Shown here in pieces: positions 7,638-15,920 of a stretch of DNA of 64,000 nt (positions are counted from its first letter, which is position 1; every line of letters begins with the position of its first letter). The notes beneath the pieces are model-generated. The model was not told where the DNA came from and made no database searches. It worked only from the letters and a program-made list of their open reading frames with translations. Source of the stretch: JACVRW01 sp963811055 (GTDB lineage Bacteria; Actinomycetota; Thermoleophilia; Solirubrobacterales; Thermoleophilaceae); the NCBI GenBank assembly GCA_963811055.1, contig CAWEPQ010000019.1:558001-622000 (forward strand). The letters run 5' to 3'. The translations under genes and the position numbers were made by a program.

Positions 7638-8846
7638 ATGAGGATCACCCGCAGAGCTTGGACACAAGCGTTCGTGGCGGTGAGCCTGCTGCTTGTGGCG
7701 GCGCCGGCCGCGGCGGCACACCGCGGTGGCGCCCGCGACCAGTCTCCCCTGGTGATCGGGCACAGGGGCGCCGCCGGATACCTGCCCGACCACACGCTCA
7801 AGGGCTATGCGCTGGCGATCCGGCTGGGCGCCGACTACATCGAGCCGGACCTCGTGGCCACGAAGGACGGGTACCTGATCGCCCGGCACGAGCCCAACAT
7901 CACCGCGACCACCGACGTGGCCGGCCATCCCGAGTTCGCCGACCGCGAGACCACCAAGGTGGTCGACGGGGCGGAGGAGACCGGCTTCTTCGCGTCCGAC
8001 TTCACGCTGGCGGAGATCAAGACGCTGCACGCCGTCCAGCCGCTGCCGGAGCGCCCGCAGCAGTTCAACGGCCGCTTCGAGATTCCCACGCTGGGGGAGG
8101 TCATCGCCCTGGTCAAGCGCAAGTCGCGCCAGGTCCACCGCCGGATCGGCATCTATCCGGAGACCAAGCACCCCACCTACCACGCCAGCCTCGGGCTCCC
8201 GCTCGAGCGCCGGCTCGTGAAGGTGCTGAAGCGGGCCGGGCTGAACCATCGCCGCTCGCCCGTGTTCATCCAGTCCTTCGAGCAGTCCAACCTCAAGCGT
8301 CTCAACCGGCTGACCCCGGTGCGCCTGGTCCAGCTGGTGGACGCCAACGACGTGGCTCCGGACGGCACGATCACCTACGCGCCGCCCTTCGACCGCCCCT
8401 ACGACTGGACCGTCTCGGGTGACCCCGAGCTGCAGAGCCGCACCTTCGGCTTCTTCGCGACCGACGAAGGGCTCGAGGAGATCAGCACCTACGCCGACGG
8501 CATCGGCCCCTGGAAGCCGTACATCATGAGCTCACGCGCGACCGCGCTGAACCCCGACGGGACGGTCGCGGACTCGAACGGCGACGGCCTCGTCAACGAG
8601 ACAGACCGTACGCTGCTGCCGCCGACCGACCTCGTGGACCGCGCCCACGACCACGGGCTGCTCATCCACACCTGGACGTTCCGCAACGAGGCCAAGCGGC
8701 TGGCCGGCGACTACGGCGGCAACCCGGTGGAGGAGTATCTGCGCTTCTACCGACTCGGTGTGGACGGGTTGTTCTCGGACTTCTCCGACACCGCCTTCGC
8801 CGCGAGGGAGCTGTTCAGGCTGGAGCAGGATCCGGATTACGAGTAA
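7638..8846 (+). CDS. Secreted glycerophosphodiester phosphodiesterase
   Basis: A 402-residue GlpQ-like enzyme that hydrolyses glycerophosphodiesters to glycerol-3-phosphate and an alcohol outside the membrane. A Sec signal peptide covers about residues 1-28 (AFVAVSLLLVAAPAAAA). The catalytic TIM-barrel motifs are present: GHRGAAGYLPDHT (His and Arg), YIEPDLVATKDG (Glu, Asp) and ARHEP (His); HTWTFRNE near the C-terminus is also typical. An EF-hand-like loop (DSNGDGLVNETD, about residue 315) may bind calcium. ATG 7638 has GAGGAAGG upstream. It is probably followed in the same transcript by the membrane hydrolase. Confidence 0.92.
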   Translation: MRITRRAWTQAFVAVSLLLVAAPAAAAHRGGARDQSPLVIGHRGAAGYLPDHTLKGYALAIRLGADYIEPDLVATKDGYLIARHEPNITATTDVAGHPEFADRETTKVVDGAEETGFFASDFTLAEIKTLHAVQPLPERPQQFNGRFEIPTLGEVIALVKRKSRQVHRRIGIYPETKHPTYHASLGLPLERRLVKVLKRAGLNHRRSPVFIQSFEQSNLKRLNRLTPVRLVQLVDANDVAPDGTITYAPPFDRPYDWTVSGDPELQSRTFGFFATDEGLEEISTYADGIGPWKPYIMSSRATALNPDGTVADSNGDGLVNETDRTLLPPTDLVDRAHDHGLLIHTWTFRNEAKRLAGDYGGNPVEEYLRFYRLGVDGLFSDFSDTAFAARELFRLEQDPDYE

Positions 8847-10071
8847 CCGAGAGCGCAACGTCTTCCTGGCCGCGGTCGGCGTGATAGCCGTCCACGTGCT
8901 CGATGACTCGTTCATCCAGCCCGAGGACGGCACCTCGGCGGGCGACCACCTGGTCAGCGGGCTGATCCCGCTGGCCGCGCTGGGAGCCGCCGCGGCCGCC
9001 TACCCGCGGCTGCGGGCGGGGTGGCGCGCCACGCTCGCCCTGTTCCTCGGCATCTTCGGAATCGTGGCGGGACTCGAGGGCTGGCACTACACCCGCGAGG
9101 TCGGCGCGTCGGGCGACGACTACACGGGGCTCGGGACGCTGCCGGCCGGGGTCGTGCTCGTGGTCCTCGCGGCCGTCACGCTGTGGCGCTCCCGGCGAAC
9201 GGAGGGAAATCTCGCCTGGCGGTACCTGCGGCGGGGGCTGATCGGCCTGGCGGGAGTGATCGTGGTGATGGGCTTCGTGGCGCCGTTCATGGTGGCGTAT
9301 GCCTACACGCACCTGGGCCGGGCGGTGGTGCCCGATCCCAGGCTGGGCGGGGCCGACTACGAGAACGTGAAGTTCGAGACCAGCGACGGCCTGGAGCTCG
9401 AGGGCTGGTACATCCCGTCGAAGAACCGCGCGGCGGTGATCGCGTTCCCCGGCCGCAGCGGTCCGCGCCAAGCGGCGAGCTTCCTGGCCCGCCACGGCTA
9501 CGGCGTGCTGCTGTTCGACCGCCGCGGCGAGGGGGACAGCGACGGCGATCCGAACTCGCTCGGCTGGGGCGGGACGAAGGACGTGGACGCGGCGATCGCG
9601 TTCCTGCGCGAGCGGTCCGATGTCGACCCCGAGCGGATCGGCGGCATAGGGCGCTCGGTCGGCGGCGAGATGCTCCTCGAGGCCGCCGCCGACACCGAGG
9701 CGCTGAAGGGCGTGGTCTCGGAGGGAGCCGGCATCCGCTCCGTGCACGAGGGCCTGGAGCTGTCGGGCAGCGAGAAGTGGGGCCAGCTCTCCACGTGGGC
9801 GTCCACGACGCTCGGAACCATGGTCTTTGCCGGCCGGACGCCTCCGGAGAACCTGAAGGAGCTCGTCCCGCGGATCGCCCCTATTCCCGTCTTCTTCATC
9901 TACGCCGAGCGCGGCCAGGGTGGCGAGAAGCTGTCCGCCGACTACTACGAGGCGGCCGGCGAGCCCAAGCAGCTGTGGAAGACCGACAGCGGCCACACCG
10001 GCGGCTACGACGCGGCGCCGGTGGAGTACGAGCGCCGCGTGGTGCGGTTCTTCGACGACGCGCTGCGCTAG
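8758..10071 (+). CDS. Membrane-anchored alpha/beta hydrolase
   Basis: An N-terminal membrane part with about four hydrophobic segments (LIPLAALGAAAAAY; ATLALFLGIFGIVAG; AGVVLVVLAAVTLW; GLIGLAGVIVVMGFVAPFMVAY) is joined to a C-terminal alpha/beta hydrolase domain. The nucleophile elbow is GRSVGGE, preceded by LLFDRRGEGDSDG (oxyanion and strand region); SGHTGG carries the likely catalytic His. It is probably an esterase or peptidase-like hydrolase of unknown substrate. The start is uncertain: GTG 8758 overlaps the phosphodiesterase by 89 nt, whereas conserved-looking sequence (NRERNVFLAAVG) begins near 8840, where there is no canonical start; the next is GTG 8880. Confidence 0.75.
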   Translation: MWTGCSRTSPTPPSPRGSCSGWSRIRITSNRERNVFLAAVGVIAVHVLDDSFIQPEDGTSAGDHLVSGLIPLAALGAAAAAYPRLRAGWRATLALFLGIFGIVAGLEGWHYTREVGASGDDYTGLGTLPAGVVLVVLAAVTLWRSRRTEGNLAWRYLRRGLIGLAGVIVVMGFVAPFMVAYAYTHLGRAVVPDPRLGGADYENVKFETSDGLELEGWYIPSKNRAAVIAFPGRSGPRQAASFLARHGYGVLLFDRRGEGDSDGDPNSLGWGGTKDVDAAIAFLRERSDVDPERIGGIGRSVGGEMLLEAAADTEALKGVVSEGAGIRSVHEGLELSGSEKWGQLSTWASTTLGTMVFAGRTPPENLKELVPRIAPIPVFFIYAERGQGGEKLSADYYEAAGEPKQLWKTDSGHTGGYDAAPVEYERRVVRFFDDALR

Positions 10072-10379
10072 TCGCCGCCGAGCAGGTCCTCTACCGAGCG
10101 CACCTTGTCGTCCAGTGTCTGGTCGGGCCGGTCGCGGCGCTCGTCCAGCTTGAGCACCGTGTACACGCGCGGGATCCCCTGCTCGAAGGGCACTGCGTGC
10201 AGCTCGCCCACCAGCGCGAGGATGTCCTCGGTCGACCCCTCCAGCGAGGTGCCCATCGCGTGCATCCGGTAGCGGACGCGGTCCTGAAGGGCCAGCCGGC
10301 GCTGGATGGCGGCGATGTACTCGCTGGCGCTCACGTCGGGCCGGCCGAGCGCCAGCACCGTGAGGTCGGCCGTGGCCAT
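10068..10379 (-). CDS. MTH1187-family thiamine-binding protein
   Basis: A 103-residue ferredoxin-like-fold protein of the MTH1187/YkoF-type thiamine-binding family (DUF77), normal size. Typical segments are MHAMGTSLEGSTEDILALVGELH and VLKLDERRDRP. Members bind thiamine or hydroxymethylpyrimidine and are thought to buffer or help transport it. ATG 10379 lies 4 nt after the hydroxyacyl-CoA dehydrogenase gene, so it is the last gene of the beta-oxidation operon. No enzymatic link to fatty acids is known. The stop shares CTAG with the convergent hydrolase gene. Confidence 0.82.
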   Translation of the reverse strand: MATADLTVLALGRPDVSASEYIAAIQRRLALQDRVRYRMHAMGTSLEGSTEDILALVGELHAVPFEQGIPRVYTVLKLDERRDRPDQTLDDKVRSVEDLLGGD

Positions 10380-10383
10380 GACC

Positions 10384-11916
10384 TCAGCCTCGCAGCCCGT
10401 CGCCCGCGCGCAGGAGCGGTGCGGCGCGGTAGCGGTCCTCGCGGCGCTCCGCCCAGAGGCCGTCGATCGTGGCCAGCACGTGGTCCAGGCCGACCTCGTC
10501 GCCCCATGCCACGGCACCGCGCGGATGGTTGAGCCCGAGGGTGAGCCCGGCGTCCACGTCGTCGGCTGAGCCCACGCCCTCTCCGATGGCGAAGGCCGCC
10601 TCGTTCACGAGCTGGCAGACGATGCGGCCGAGCACCAGTCCCGGGGCGTCGGCCACCCACTCCGGGTGGAAGCCGAGGCAGCGGAACGCCTCGTCGGCCT
10701 TCTCGGCTGTCAGCGGCCGGGTGTGCTGGTTGCGGGTGAGCTCCACGAGCGAGACCCCGTCGAGCGGAGGCAGGAGGTGAAAGCCACAGGCGCCCTTCTC
10801 GCCCGATGCGGCGAGGCTCGTGGCGGCGCACAGCCGGACGCTGGCCCCCGCGGACCAGGGCGGCCGCGCACCGGCCTCGATGGTGAGGTGGACGGCCTCG
10901 GGGTCCTCCCACCGTGGCTCGACCCCGGGAAGGCGGAAGCCGGCTTCGATCGCGCGGGCGCGGAGACCCTCGGCCACCGGTCCGTCGCCCCGGATGGCGA
11001 GGATGCGGCCGTCGCCGCCGGCCGGCTCGAGCGGCTCGGGGTCCTCGCGACGGTAGGGCCCGTCGCCGGGGTATTCGTAGTACCCACGCCCGGTCTTCCG
11101 GCCCAGCCGCCCGGCGGCCACCATCCGCGACTGGATCGGGCTCGGCCGCCAGCGGGGCTCGCCGAACGACAGCTCCGTGAAGGACTTGGCCACCTCGAAG
11201 CCCACGTCCACCCCCACCAGGTCCATGAGCTCGAATGGCCCCATGCGGAAGCCGCCGCCCAGGCGGCAGATCCGGTCGATCTGGTCGTGGGTGGCCACGC
11301 GCTCCTGCAGCAACCGGAGCGCCTCGGCGCCGAACGGGCGGCCGCAGCGGTTCACGAGGAAGCCGGGGCCGTCGCTGGCCAGGATCACGGTCTTGCCCAT
11401 CGCCGCGCCCGTGGCGCTAGCCACGGCCACGGCGCGGTCGCCGGTCTGGTCGGCGCGGATCACCTCGAGCAGCTTCATCAGCGGCGGCGGGTTGAAGAAG
11501 TGCATCCCGACCACGTTCTCGGGCCGCGTCGCCGAACCCGCCAGGGCGGTCACGGTGATCGACGAGGTGTTCGAAGCGAGCACCGTGTCGGCGGAGCAGA
11601 CCTCGGAGAGCCGGGCGAACAGCTCGCGCTTGAGGTCGAGCCGCTCGGGCGCGGCCTCGATCACCAGCTCACATCCCGCCAGGCCCTCGAGCGCCTTGGC
11701 CGGCTCGAGCTCGCCGACCGCGTCCGCGGAGATCGTGCCCTTCTCGATCCAGCGGTCGAGCCCGCGGCGGACCCGCTCGACCCCAGCCTCGAGCGCGTCC
11801 GGCAGCGGGTCGTGGAGCGCCACCCGCATCCCGGCGGCGCAGCCCAGCTGCGCGATGCCGGCTCCCATGGTGCCGGCCCCGACCACGCCGAGCGTGCTCG
11901 GCAGCTCAGCGCTCAC
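10384..11916 (-). CDS. 3-hydroxyacyl-CoA dehydrogenase, two C-terminal domains (PaaH/FadB-like)
   Basis: A 510-residue NAD-dependent dehydrogenase oxidising (S)-3-hydroxyacyl-CoA to 3-ketoacyl-CoA. The Rossmann motif GVVGAGTMGAGIAQ is at residues 9-22, the catalytic HFFNPPPLMKLLEV carries the His, and SNTSS is present. Unlike 280-residue single-unit enzymes it has a second 3HCDH C-terminal domain after a degenerate linker (FRCLGFHPEWVADAPGLVLGRIVCQLVNEAAFAIGEG). This is the arrangement of PaaH-type enzymes used in phenylacetate and fatty acid oxidation. GTG 11916 overlaps the upstream hydratase stop by 4 nt (GTGA). Coupled operon with the two genes upstream. Confidence 0.9.
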   Translation of the reverse strand: MSAELPSTLGVVGAGTMGAGIAQLGCAAGMRVALHDPLPDALEAGVERVRRGLDRWIEKGTISADAVGELEPAKALEGLAGCELVIEAAPERLDLKRELFARLSEVCSADTVLASNTSSITVTALAGSATRPENVVGMHFFNPPPLMKLLEVIRADQTGDRAVAVASATGAAMGKTVILASDGPGFLVNRCGRPFGAEALRLLQERVATHDQIDRICRLGGGFRMGPFELMDLVGVDVGFEVAKSFTELSFGEPRWRPSPIQSRMVAAGRLGRKTGRGYYEYPGDGPYRREDPEPLEPAGGDGRILAIRGDGPVAEGLRARAIEAGFRLPGVEPRWEDPEAVHLTIEAGARPPWSAGASVRLCAATSLAASGEKGACGFHLLPPLDGVSLVELTRNQHTRPLTAEKADEAFRCLGFHPEWVADAPGLVLGRIVCQLVNEAAFAIGEGVGSADDVDAGLTLGLNHPRGAVAWGDEVGLDHVLATIDGLWAERREDRYRAAPLLRAGDGLRG

Positions 11917-12680
11917 CGGCCGCGGAACTCCGGCTTGCGCTTCTCGAGAAACGCCTTCATGCCCTCGCGCCGGTCGTCGGTGGCCATGGCCAGCTCGAAC
12001 AGGCGGCGCTCGTGCGCCAGCCCGGCGGCCAGGGTGGTCTCGTCCGCCCCCAGCACCGCCTGCTTGGCCAGCCGGGCGGCGATCGGCGGCCGCCGCGCCA
12101 CCACGGCCGCCAGCTCGAGCGCGTCCGTGAGCCACTCCTTGGACTTGGACACCTTGTTCACCACACCCAGCTGGTAGGCCTCGAGCGCATCGATGCGGCG
12201 CCCGGTGAGCACGAGCTCCATCGCCCGCTGCTTGCCCATCAACCGCGCCAGCCGCTGGGTGCCCCCGCCGCCGGGAATGATCCCCAGCAGGATCTCGGGC
12301 TGCCCGAGCTCGGCGTTCTCAGAGGCCACGATCATGTCGCAGGCCAGCGCCAGCTCGCAGCCCCCGCCGAGCGCGTACCCGGACACCGCCGCGATCAGTG
12401 GCGTGCGGATCGCGGCGAGCCGCGGCCAGAACGCCGCGGACGGCGCCTCGAGCATGTCCTGGAAGTCGCGGTCGGCCATGTTCCTGATGTCGGCGCCCGC
12501 GGCGAACCACTCCCTGCTGCCGGCGATCACGATGCAGCGCACCTCGGGGTCGGCGTCCCAGGCCTCCAGCGCCGTGGCCAGCTCTTCCATCAGCTCGGGC
12601 GACAGCGCGTTGCGCGCGTCCGGCCGGTTGAGCGTGGCGAGCCCCACCGCGCCCTGGGTCTCCGTGAGGATCGTGGCCAT
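11913..12680 (-). CDS. Enoyl-CoA hydratase/isomerase (crotonase family)
   Basis: A 255-residue crotonase-fold enzyme, standard length. It adds water to trans-2-enoyl-CoA in beta-oxidation. FAAGADIRNMADRD and SGYALGGGCELALACD supply the two oxyanion-hole backbone NH groups. GQPEILLGIIPGGGGTQRLARLMG holds one of the usual glutamate positions (E in PEI). The other catalytic Glu would be expected at the GGG-TQR segment, where Gly is present, so it may be isomerase-like or have modified activity. ATG 12680 overlaps the upstream TGA by one base (TGATG), so it is coupled to the acyl-CoA dehydrogenase. Confidence 0.88.
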   Translation of the reverse strand: MATILTETQGAVGLATLNRPDARNALSPELMEELATALEAWDADPEVRCIVIAGSREWFAAGADIRNMADRDFQDMLEAPSAAFWPRLAAIRTPLIAAVSGYALGGGCELALACDMIVASENAELGQPEILLGIIPGGGGTQRLARLMGKQRAMELVLTGRRIDALEAYQLGVVNKVSKSKEWLTDALELAAVVARRPPIAARLAKQAVLGADETTLAAGLAHERRLFELAMATDDRREGMKAFLEKRKPEFRGR

Positions 12681-13837
12681 CAGACCATCGCGTTCACGCC
12701 GGTGACCGACCGGGCGATGATCAGCTTCTGGATCTGCGAGGTGCCCTCGTACAGGGTGGTCACACGCGCGTCGCGCAGGTAGCGCTCCACCGGGTAGTCG
12801 TCCACGTAGCCCGACCCGCCGTGCACCTGGATCGCCTGGTTGGCGCAGTTGACCGCCGCCTCGGTGGCGTAGAGCTTGGCGATCGAGGTCTCGGTGGTGT
12901 TCGGCTGGCCGGTGTCCTTGAGCCACCCGGCGCGCCACACCAGGCCGCGCGCGGCCTCGGTCTGAACCACGATGTCGGCGATCATCTCCTGCACCAGCTG
13001 GAAGGAGGCGATCGGGCGGTCGAACTGCTTGCGCTCCTTCGCGTATGCCACCGACGCGTCCAGGCTTCCCTTGCAGATCCCCACGCATCCGGCCGCGACG
13101 CTGAAGCGTCCGGAGTCGAGCGCCGACATGGCGATCTTGAACCCGTCGCCCACCTCGCCCATCAGGGCGTTGTCCGGCACCTCGATGCCGTCGAGGGCGA
13201 GCTCGGCGGTGTCCGAGCCGCGCAGGCCGAGCTTGCCGTGGATCTCCTGGGAGGAGAACCCCTTGGAATCGGTGGGCACGAGGAAGCAGGCCAGGCCGCG
13301 GTGCTTCTTCTCGGGATCCGTCTGGGCGAAGATCATCGCGAGCTTCGCGTAGTTGCCGAGCGAGATCCACATCTTCCCGCCGTTGATGCGCCACCCGCCG
13401 TCGATCTTCTCGGCGCGCGTCTTGAGGTTGGAGGCGTCCGAGCCGGTGTCGGGCTCGGTGAGCCCGAAGCAGCCGAGCGCCTCGCCGGAGCAGAGCCTCG
13501 GCAGCCACTTCTTCTTCTGCTCCTCGGTGCCCCAGCGCACGATCGACGAGCAGACGAGCGAGGTGACCACGGACACCACGGTGCGCATGGCGGAGTCGCC
13601 GCGGCCCACTTCCTCCACGATCAGCCCGTACGTGCGGTAGTCCACGCCACGGCCGCCGTACTCCTCGGGCACGATCGCGCCGAGAAAGCCGATGTCCGCG
13701 ATCTTCTGCACGAGCTCGGTGTCGAAGTGCTCGTTGCGGTCGTTCTCGCGCGCGCGAGGAACGATCTCGTTGTCGGTGAAGTCGCGTGCCGTCTCGCGGA
13801 TCAGGCGCTGCTCGTCGGTCAGCTCGAAGTCGATCAA
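12680..13837 (-). CDS. Acyl-CoA dehydrogenase
   Basis: A 385-residue FAD-dependent acyl-CoA dehydrogenase that makes the alpha,beta double bond as the first step of beta-oxidation or branched-chain acid breakdown. Family signatures are CFGLTEPDTGSDASNLKTRA (flavin and substrate binding), WISLGNYA, and the C-terminal QVHGGSGYVDDYPVERYLRDARVTTLYEGTSQIQKLIIAR. The catalytic glutamate is in the LYEGTS segment, as in short-chain enzymes. The start is TTG 13837, chosen because AGGAG lies 4 nt before it and the protein begins IDFELTDEQRLI as in the family. It is the first gene of the operon running down to 10068. Confidence 0.93.
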   Translation of the reverse strand: MIDFELTDEQRLIRETARDFTDNEIVPRARENDRNEHFDTELVQKIADIGFLGAIVPEEYGGRGVDYRTYGLIVEEVGRGDSAMRTVVSVVTSLVCSSIVRWGTEEQKKKWLPRLCSGEALGCFGLTEPDTGSDASNLKTRAEKIDGGWRINGGKMWISLGNYAKLAMIFAQTDPEKKHRGLACFLVPTDSKGFSSQEIHGKLGLRGSDTAELALDGIEVPDNALMGEVGDGFKIAMSALDSGRFSVAAGCVGICKGSLDASVAYAKERKQFDRPIASFQLVQEMIADIVVQTEAARGLVWRAGWLKDTGQPNTTETSIAKLYATEAAVNCANQAIQVHGGSGYVDDYPVERYLRDARVTTLYEGTSQIQKLIIARSVTGVNAMV

Positions 13838-13930
13838 GGGTCTCCTGGAAGGTCGTGGCTACATCGCCGCGGATTGTCGCGGATCGAGTGTACGGTCGAG
13901 CGCTTCGTCGATTTCATGTAAAAGACGCAT

Positions 13931-15097
13931 GTGCAACGGCGGCGCGAGTTCATCCAGACGGGCCTTGCGACGGCTGGCACGCTCGCCTTCGGCGCCGAGT
14001 TCTGGAGAGGAGCACTGGCCTCGACGGTCAGGCCCGCGCCGGGTCCGTACGGGCCGCTGGGGGCTCCGGACGCGAACGGCCTGAAGCTCCCGGCCGGCTT
14101 CCGCTCACGGCTGGTCGCCCGAGCCCAGGTCCCGGTGCCCGGCACCACCTACCCCTGGCACCTCTTCCCCGACGGCCAGGCCACCTACCCGACCCGCGAC
14201 GGGGGCTGGATCCTCGTGTCCAACTGCGAGGCGCCGGCCTTCATCGGCGGCGGCGCGGGTGCCATCCGCTTCGACTGCAACGGCCGGATCAAGTCCGCGT
14301 ACAGGATCCTGGCCGACACGAACGTCAACTGCTCGGGCGGCGGGACGCCGTGGGGCACCTGGCTCTCGTGCGAGGAGGTGGACAAGGGACAGGTATGGGA
14401 ATGCGACCCGCAGGGCATCCGCACCGCGGTGGCACGCCCGGCGATGGGCATGTTCAAGCACGAGGCGGCGGCCGTGGACCCGCGCGGCAAGCGCGTGTAC
14501 CTCACCGAGGATCTCGGCGACGGCGGCTTCTACCGCTTCACGCCCACACGCTGGCCCGACCTTTCGGCAGGCCGTCTCGAGATCGCGGTGGTGGCCACCA
14601 ACGGGTCCGTCACCTGGCACCAGGTGCCCGACCCGTCCGCGGCCACGACTCCCACGCGTCAGCAGGTGCCAGGGAGCACCAAGTTCGCCCGCGGCGAGGG
14701 GATCTGGTTCGACAGCGGAACGGTCTACGTGGCCACGACCGCCGACAACAAGGTCCACGCGTACGACACGCGCTGGCGACGGATCGAAGTGATCTACGAC
14801 GCCGCCAAGCTCACCGACCCGCCGCTCACCGGCGTCGACAACATCACGGTGTCGCGCTCGGGCGACCTGTACGTGTGCGAGGACAACGGCACCGGCGAGC
14901 TCGACATAGCCCTGATCACCCCGGGCCGGCGGATCGCCCGCTTCCTCACCGCCACCGGCGCCCACCACACCACCTCGGAGCTCACCGGAGCCGTGTTCGA
15001 TCCGCGCGGGCGCAGGCTCTACTTCTCCTCGCAGCGCTTCGACGGCACCGGCGCCATCTTCGAGGTGAGCGGGCCCTTCCGTACCCGCTGGCTCTGA
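13931..15097 (+). CDS. PhoX-like (DUF839) Tat-exported phosphatase family protein
   Basis: A 388-residue protein beginning MQRRREFIQTGLATAGTLAFG, a twin-arginine (Tat) signal with an RRREF core, so it is exported folded. The rest matches the DUF839/PhoX family: TPWGTWLSCEE (acidic metal-binding segment), FKHEAAAVDP, VYLTEDLGDGGFYRFTP and EGIWFD. PhoX enzymes are calcium/iron-dependent alkaline phosphatases with a beta-propeller. This protein is much shorter than classical PhoX (about 600-700), so phosphatase activity is plausible but unproven. The start is GTG 13931; TGTAAA lies about 7 nt upstream. Confidence 0.82.
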   Translation: MQRRREFIQTGLATAGTLAFGAEFWRGALASTVRPAPGPYGPLGAPDANGLKLPAGFRSRLVARAQVPVPGTTYPWHLFPDGQATYPTRDGGWILVSNCEAPAFIGGGAGAIRFDCNGRIKSAYRILADTNVNCSGGGTPWGTWLSCEEVDKGQVWECDPQGIRTAVARPAMGMFKHEAAAVDPRGKRVYLTEDLGDGGFYRFTPTRWPDLSAGRLEIAVVATNGSVTWHQVPDPSAATTPTRQQVPGSTKFARGEGIWFDSGTVYVATTADNKVHAYDTRWRRIEVIYDAAKLTDPPLTGVDNITVSRSGDLYVCEDNGTGELDIALITPGRRIARFLTATGAHHTTSELTGAVFDPRGRRLYFSSQRFDGTGAIFEVSGPFRTRWL

Positions 15098-15113
15098 CCG
15101 CCGTCCGCGGCGG
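15098..15113 (+). terminator. Short GC hairpin after the PhoX-like gene
   Basis: CCGCCG-TCCG-CGGCGG begins directly after the TGA and ends 3 nt before the -10 of the next gene. There is no T-run, so it may be only a weak terminator or an RNA end stabiliser. Confidence 0.4.
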
Positions 15114-15116
15114 GCG

Positions 15117-15122
15117 TAGACT
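15117..15122 (+). promoter_or_regulatory. -10 element TAGACT, leaderless
   Basis: TAGACT ends 6 nt before GTG 15129, with no room for a ribosome-binding site. Confidence 0.6.
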
Positions 15123-15128
15123 CGGCCG

Positions 15129-15422
15129 GTGGACGAGTTCGGCGTGTTCGTGGTCTTCGCCTTCGTCGTGGCCGGCGGCATCTTCTACGCGCTCGGCCGC
15201 TGGTACCCGGGCTCAGGCGCCGAGCAGGTGGACTGGAAGCCCACGCGCTCGCCCGAGCTGGAGGCGGAGCTGGAGCTCGACGACGTGGATCAGATGCTCG
15301 AGGCGCAGAACGCGCGGCGGCGGGCCAGCGGGCGGCCCGAGCTCACGGAGGACGACATCCGCGAGCGGGTGGCCGAGGACCAGCGCTGGCGCGACGACCT
15401 GCGCCGCCGGCCCGAAGACTGA
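15129..15422 (+). CDS. Small single-pass membrane protein, function unknown
   Basis: A 97-residue protein with one N-terminal transmembrane segment (FGVFVVFAFVVAGGIFYALG, about residues 4-23) followed by a charged cytoplasmic helix-rich tail (PELEAELELDDVDQMLEAQNARRR, IRERVAEDQRWRDDLRRR) likely to form a coiled coil. No enzyme motif is visible. GTG 15129 is fixed by TAGACT 6 nt upstream. The following gene begins 15 nt downstream, so they are likely co-transcribed. This kind of small membrane protein is common in actinobacteria but I know of no assigned role. Confidence 0.65.
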   Translation: MDEFGVFVVFAFVVAGGIFYALGRWYPGSGAEQVDWKPTRSPELEAELELDDVDQMLEAQNARRRASGRPELTEDDIRERVAEDQRWRDDLRRRPED

Positions 15423-15437
15423 GCCGGCCGGAGGCTC

Positions 15438-15920
15438 GTGGCGCGCGTTCTGATTGTGGGCTGCGGCTGCCGCGGCCGGGCGCTGGCGGCGTCGCTCATG
15501 GAGGACGGACTGGCGGTGCGCGGCACCACCAGGCGTCCCGAGGCGGCCGAGGCGCTGACGGCGGCCGGCGTGGAGCCGGCCGTGGCCGATCCCGACCGCC
15601 TGGCCACGCTGGTGCCACACCTGGCCGGAACTTCCGTGGTGTGCTGGCTGCTCGGGAGCGCCTCGGGAGATTCGGTGCCCGGCCTCCACGGCGTGCGGCT
15701 CGAGACCCTGCTCGCCCACATCGTGGACACGCCGGTTCGAGGCCTCGTATACGAGGCGGCGGGCAGCGTGGCGGATGGGCTGCTGGCGGAGGGCGAGGCC
15801 CTCGTGCGGGAGGCGGGCGAGCGCTGGCGCTACCCGGTGGCCTTCGTGGCCGAGGACCCCGGCCGGCACGAGCCGTGGCTCGCGGCGATGAGGCGCGCTG
15901 TGGGTGCGGTGCTCGGCTAG
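15438..15920 (+). CDS. Short Rossmann-fold (NAD-dependent epimerase-like) protein
   Basis: A 160-residue protein with an N-terminal dinucleotide-binding motif (MARVLIVGCGCRGRALAASL: GxGxxG with Cys in two positions) followed by TTRRPEAAEAL, as in extended NAD-dependent epimerase relatives. It is far shorter than a complete epimerase (about 280-320) and lacks YxxxK, so it is probably a binding or regulatory protein rather than an enzyme. GTG 15438 has GGAGG 3 nt upstream. The stop shares CTAG with the convergent gene. Confidence 0.6.
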   Translation: MARVLIVGCGCRGRALAASLMEDGLAVRGTTRRPEAAEALTAAGVEPAVADPDRLATLVPHLAGTSVVCWLLGSASGDSVPGLHGVRLETLLAHIVDTPVRGLVYEAAGSVADGLLAEGEALVREAGERWRYPVAFVAEDPGRHEPWLAAMRRAVGAVLG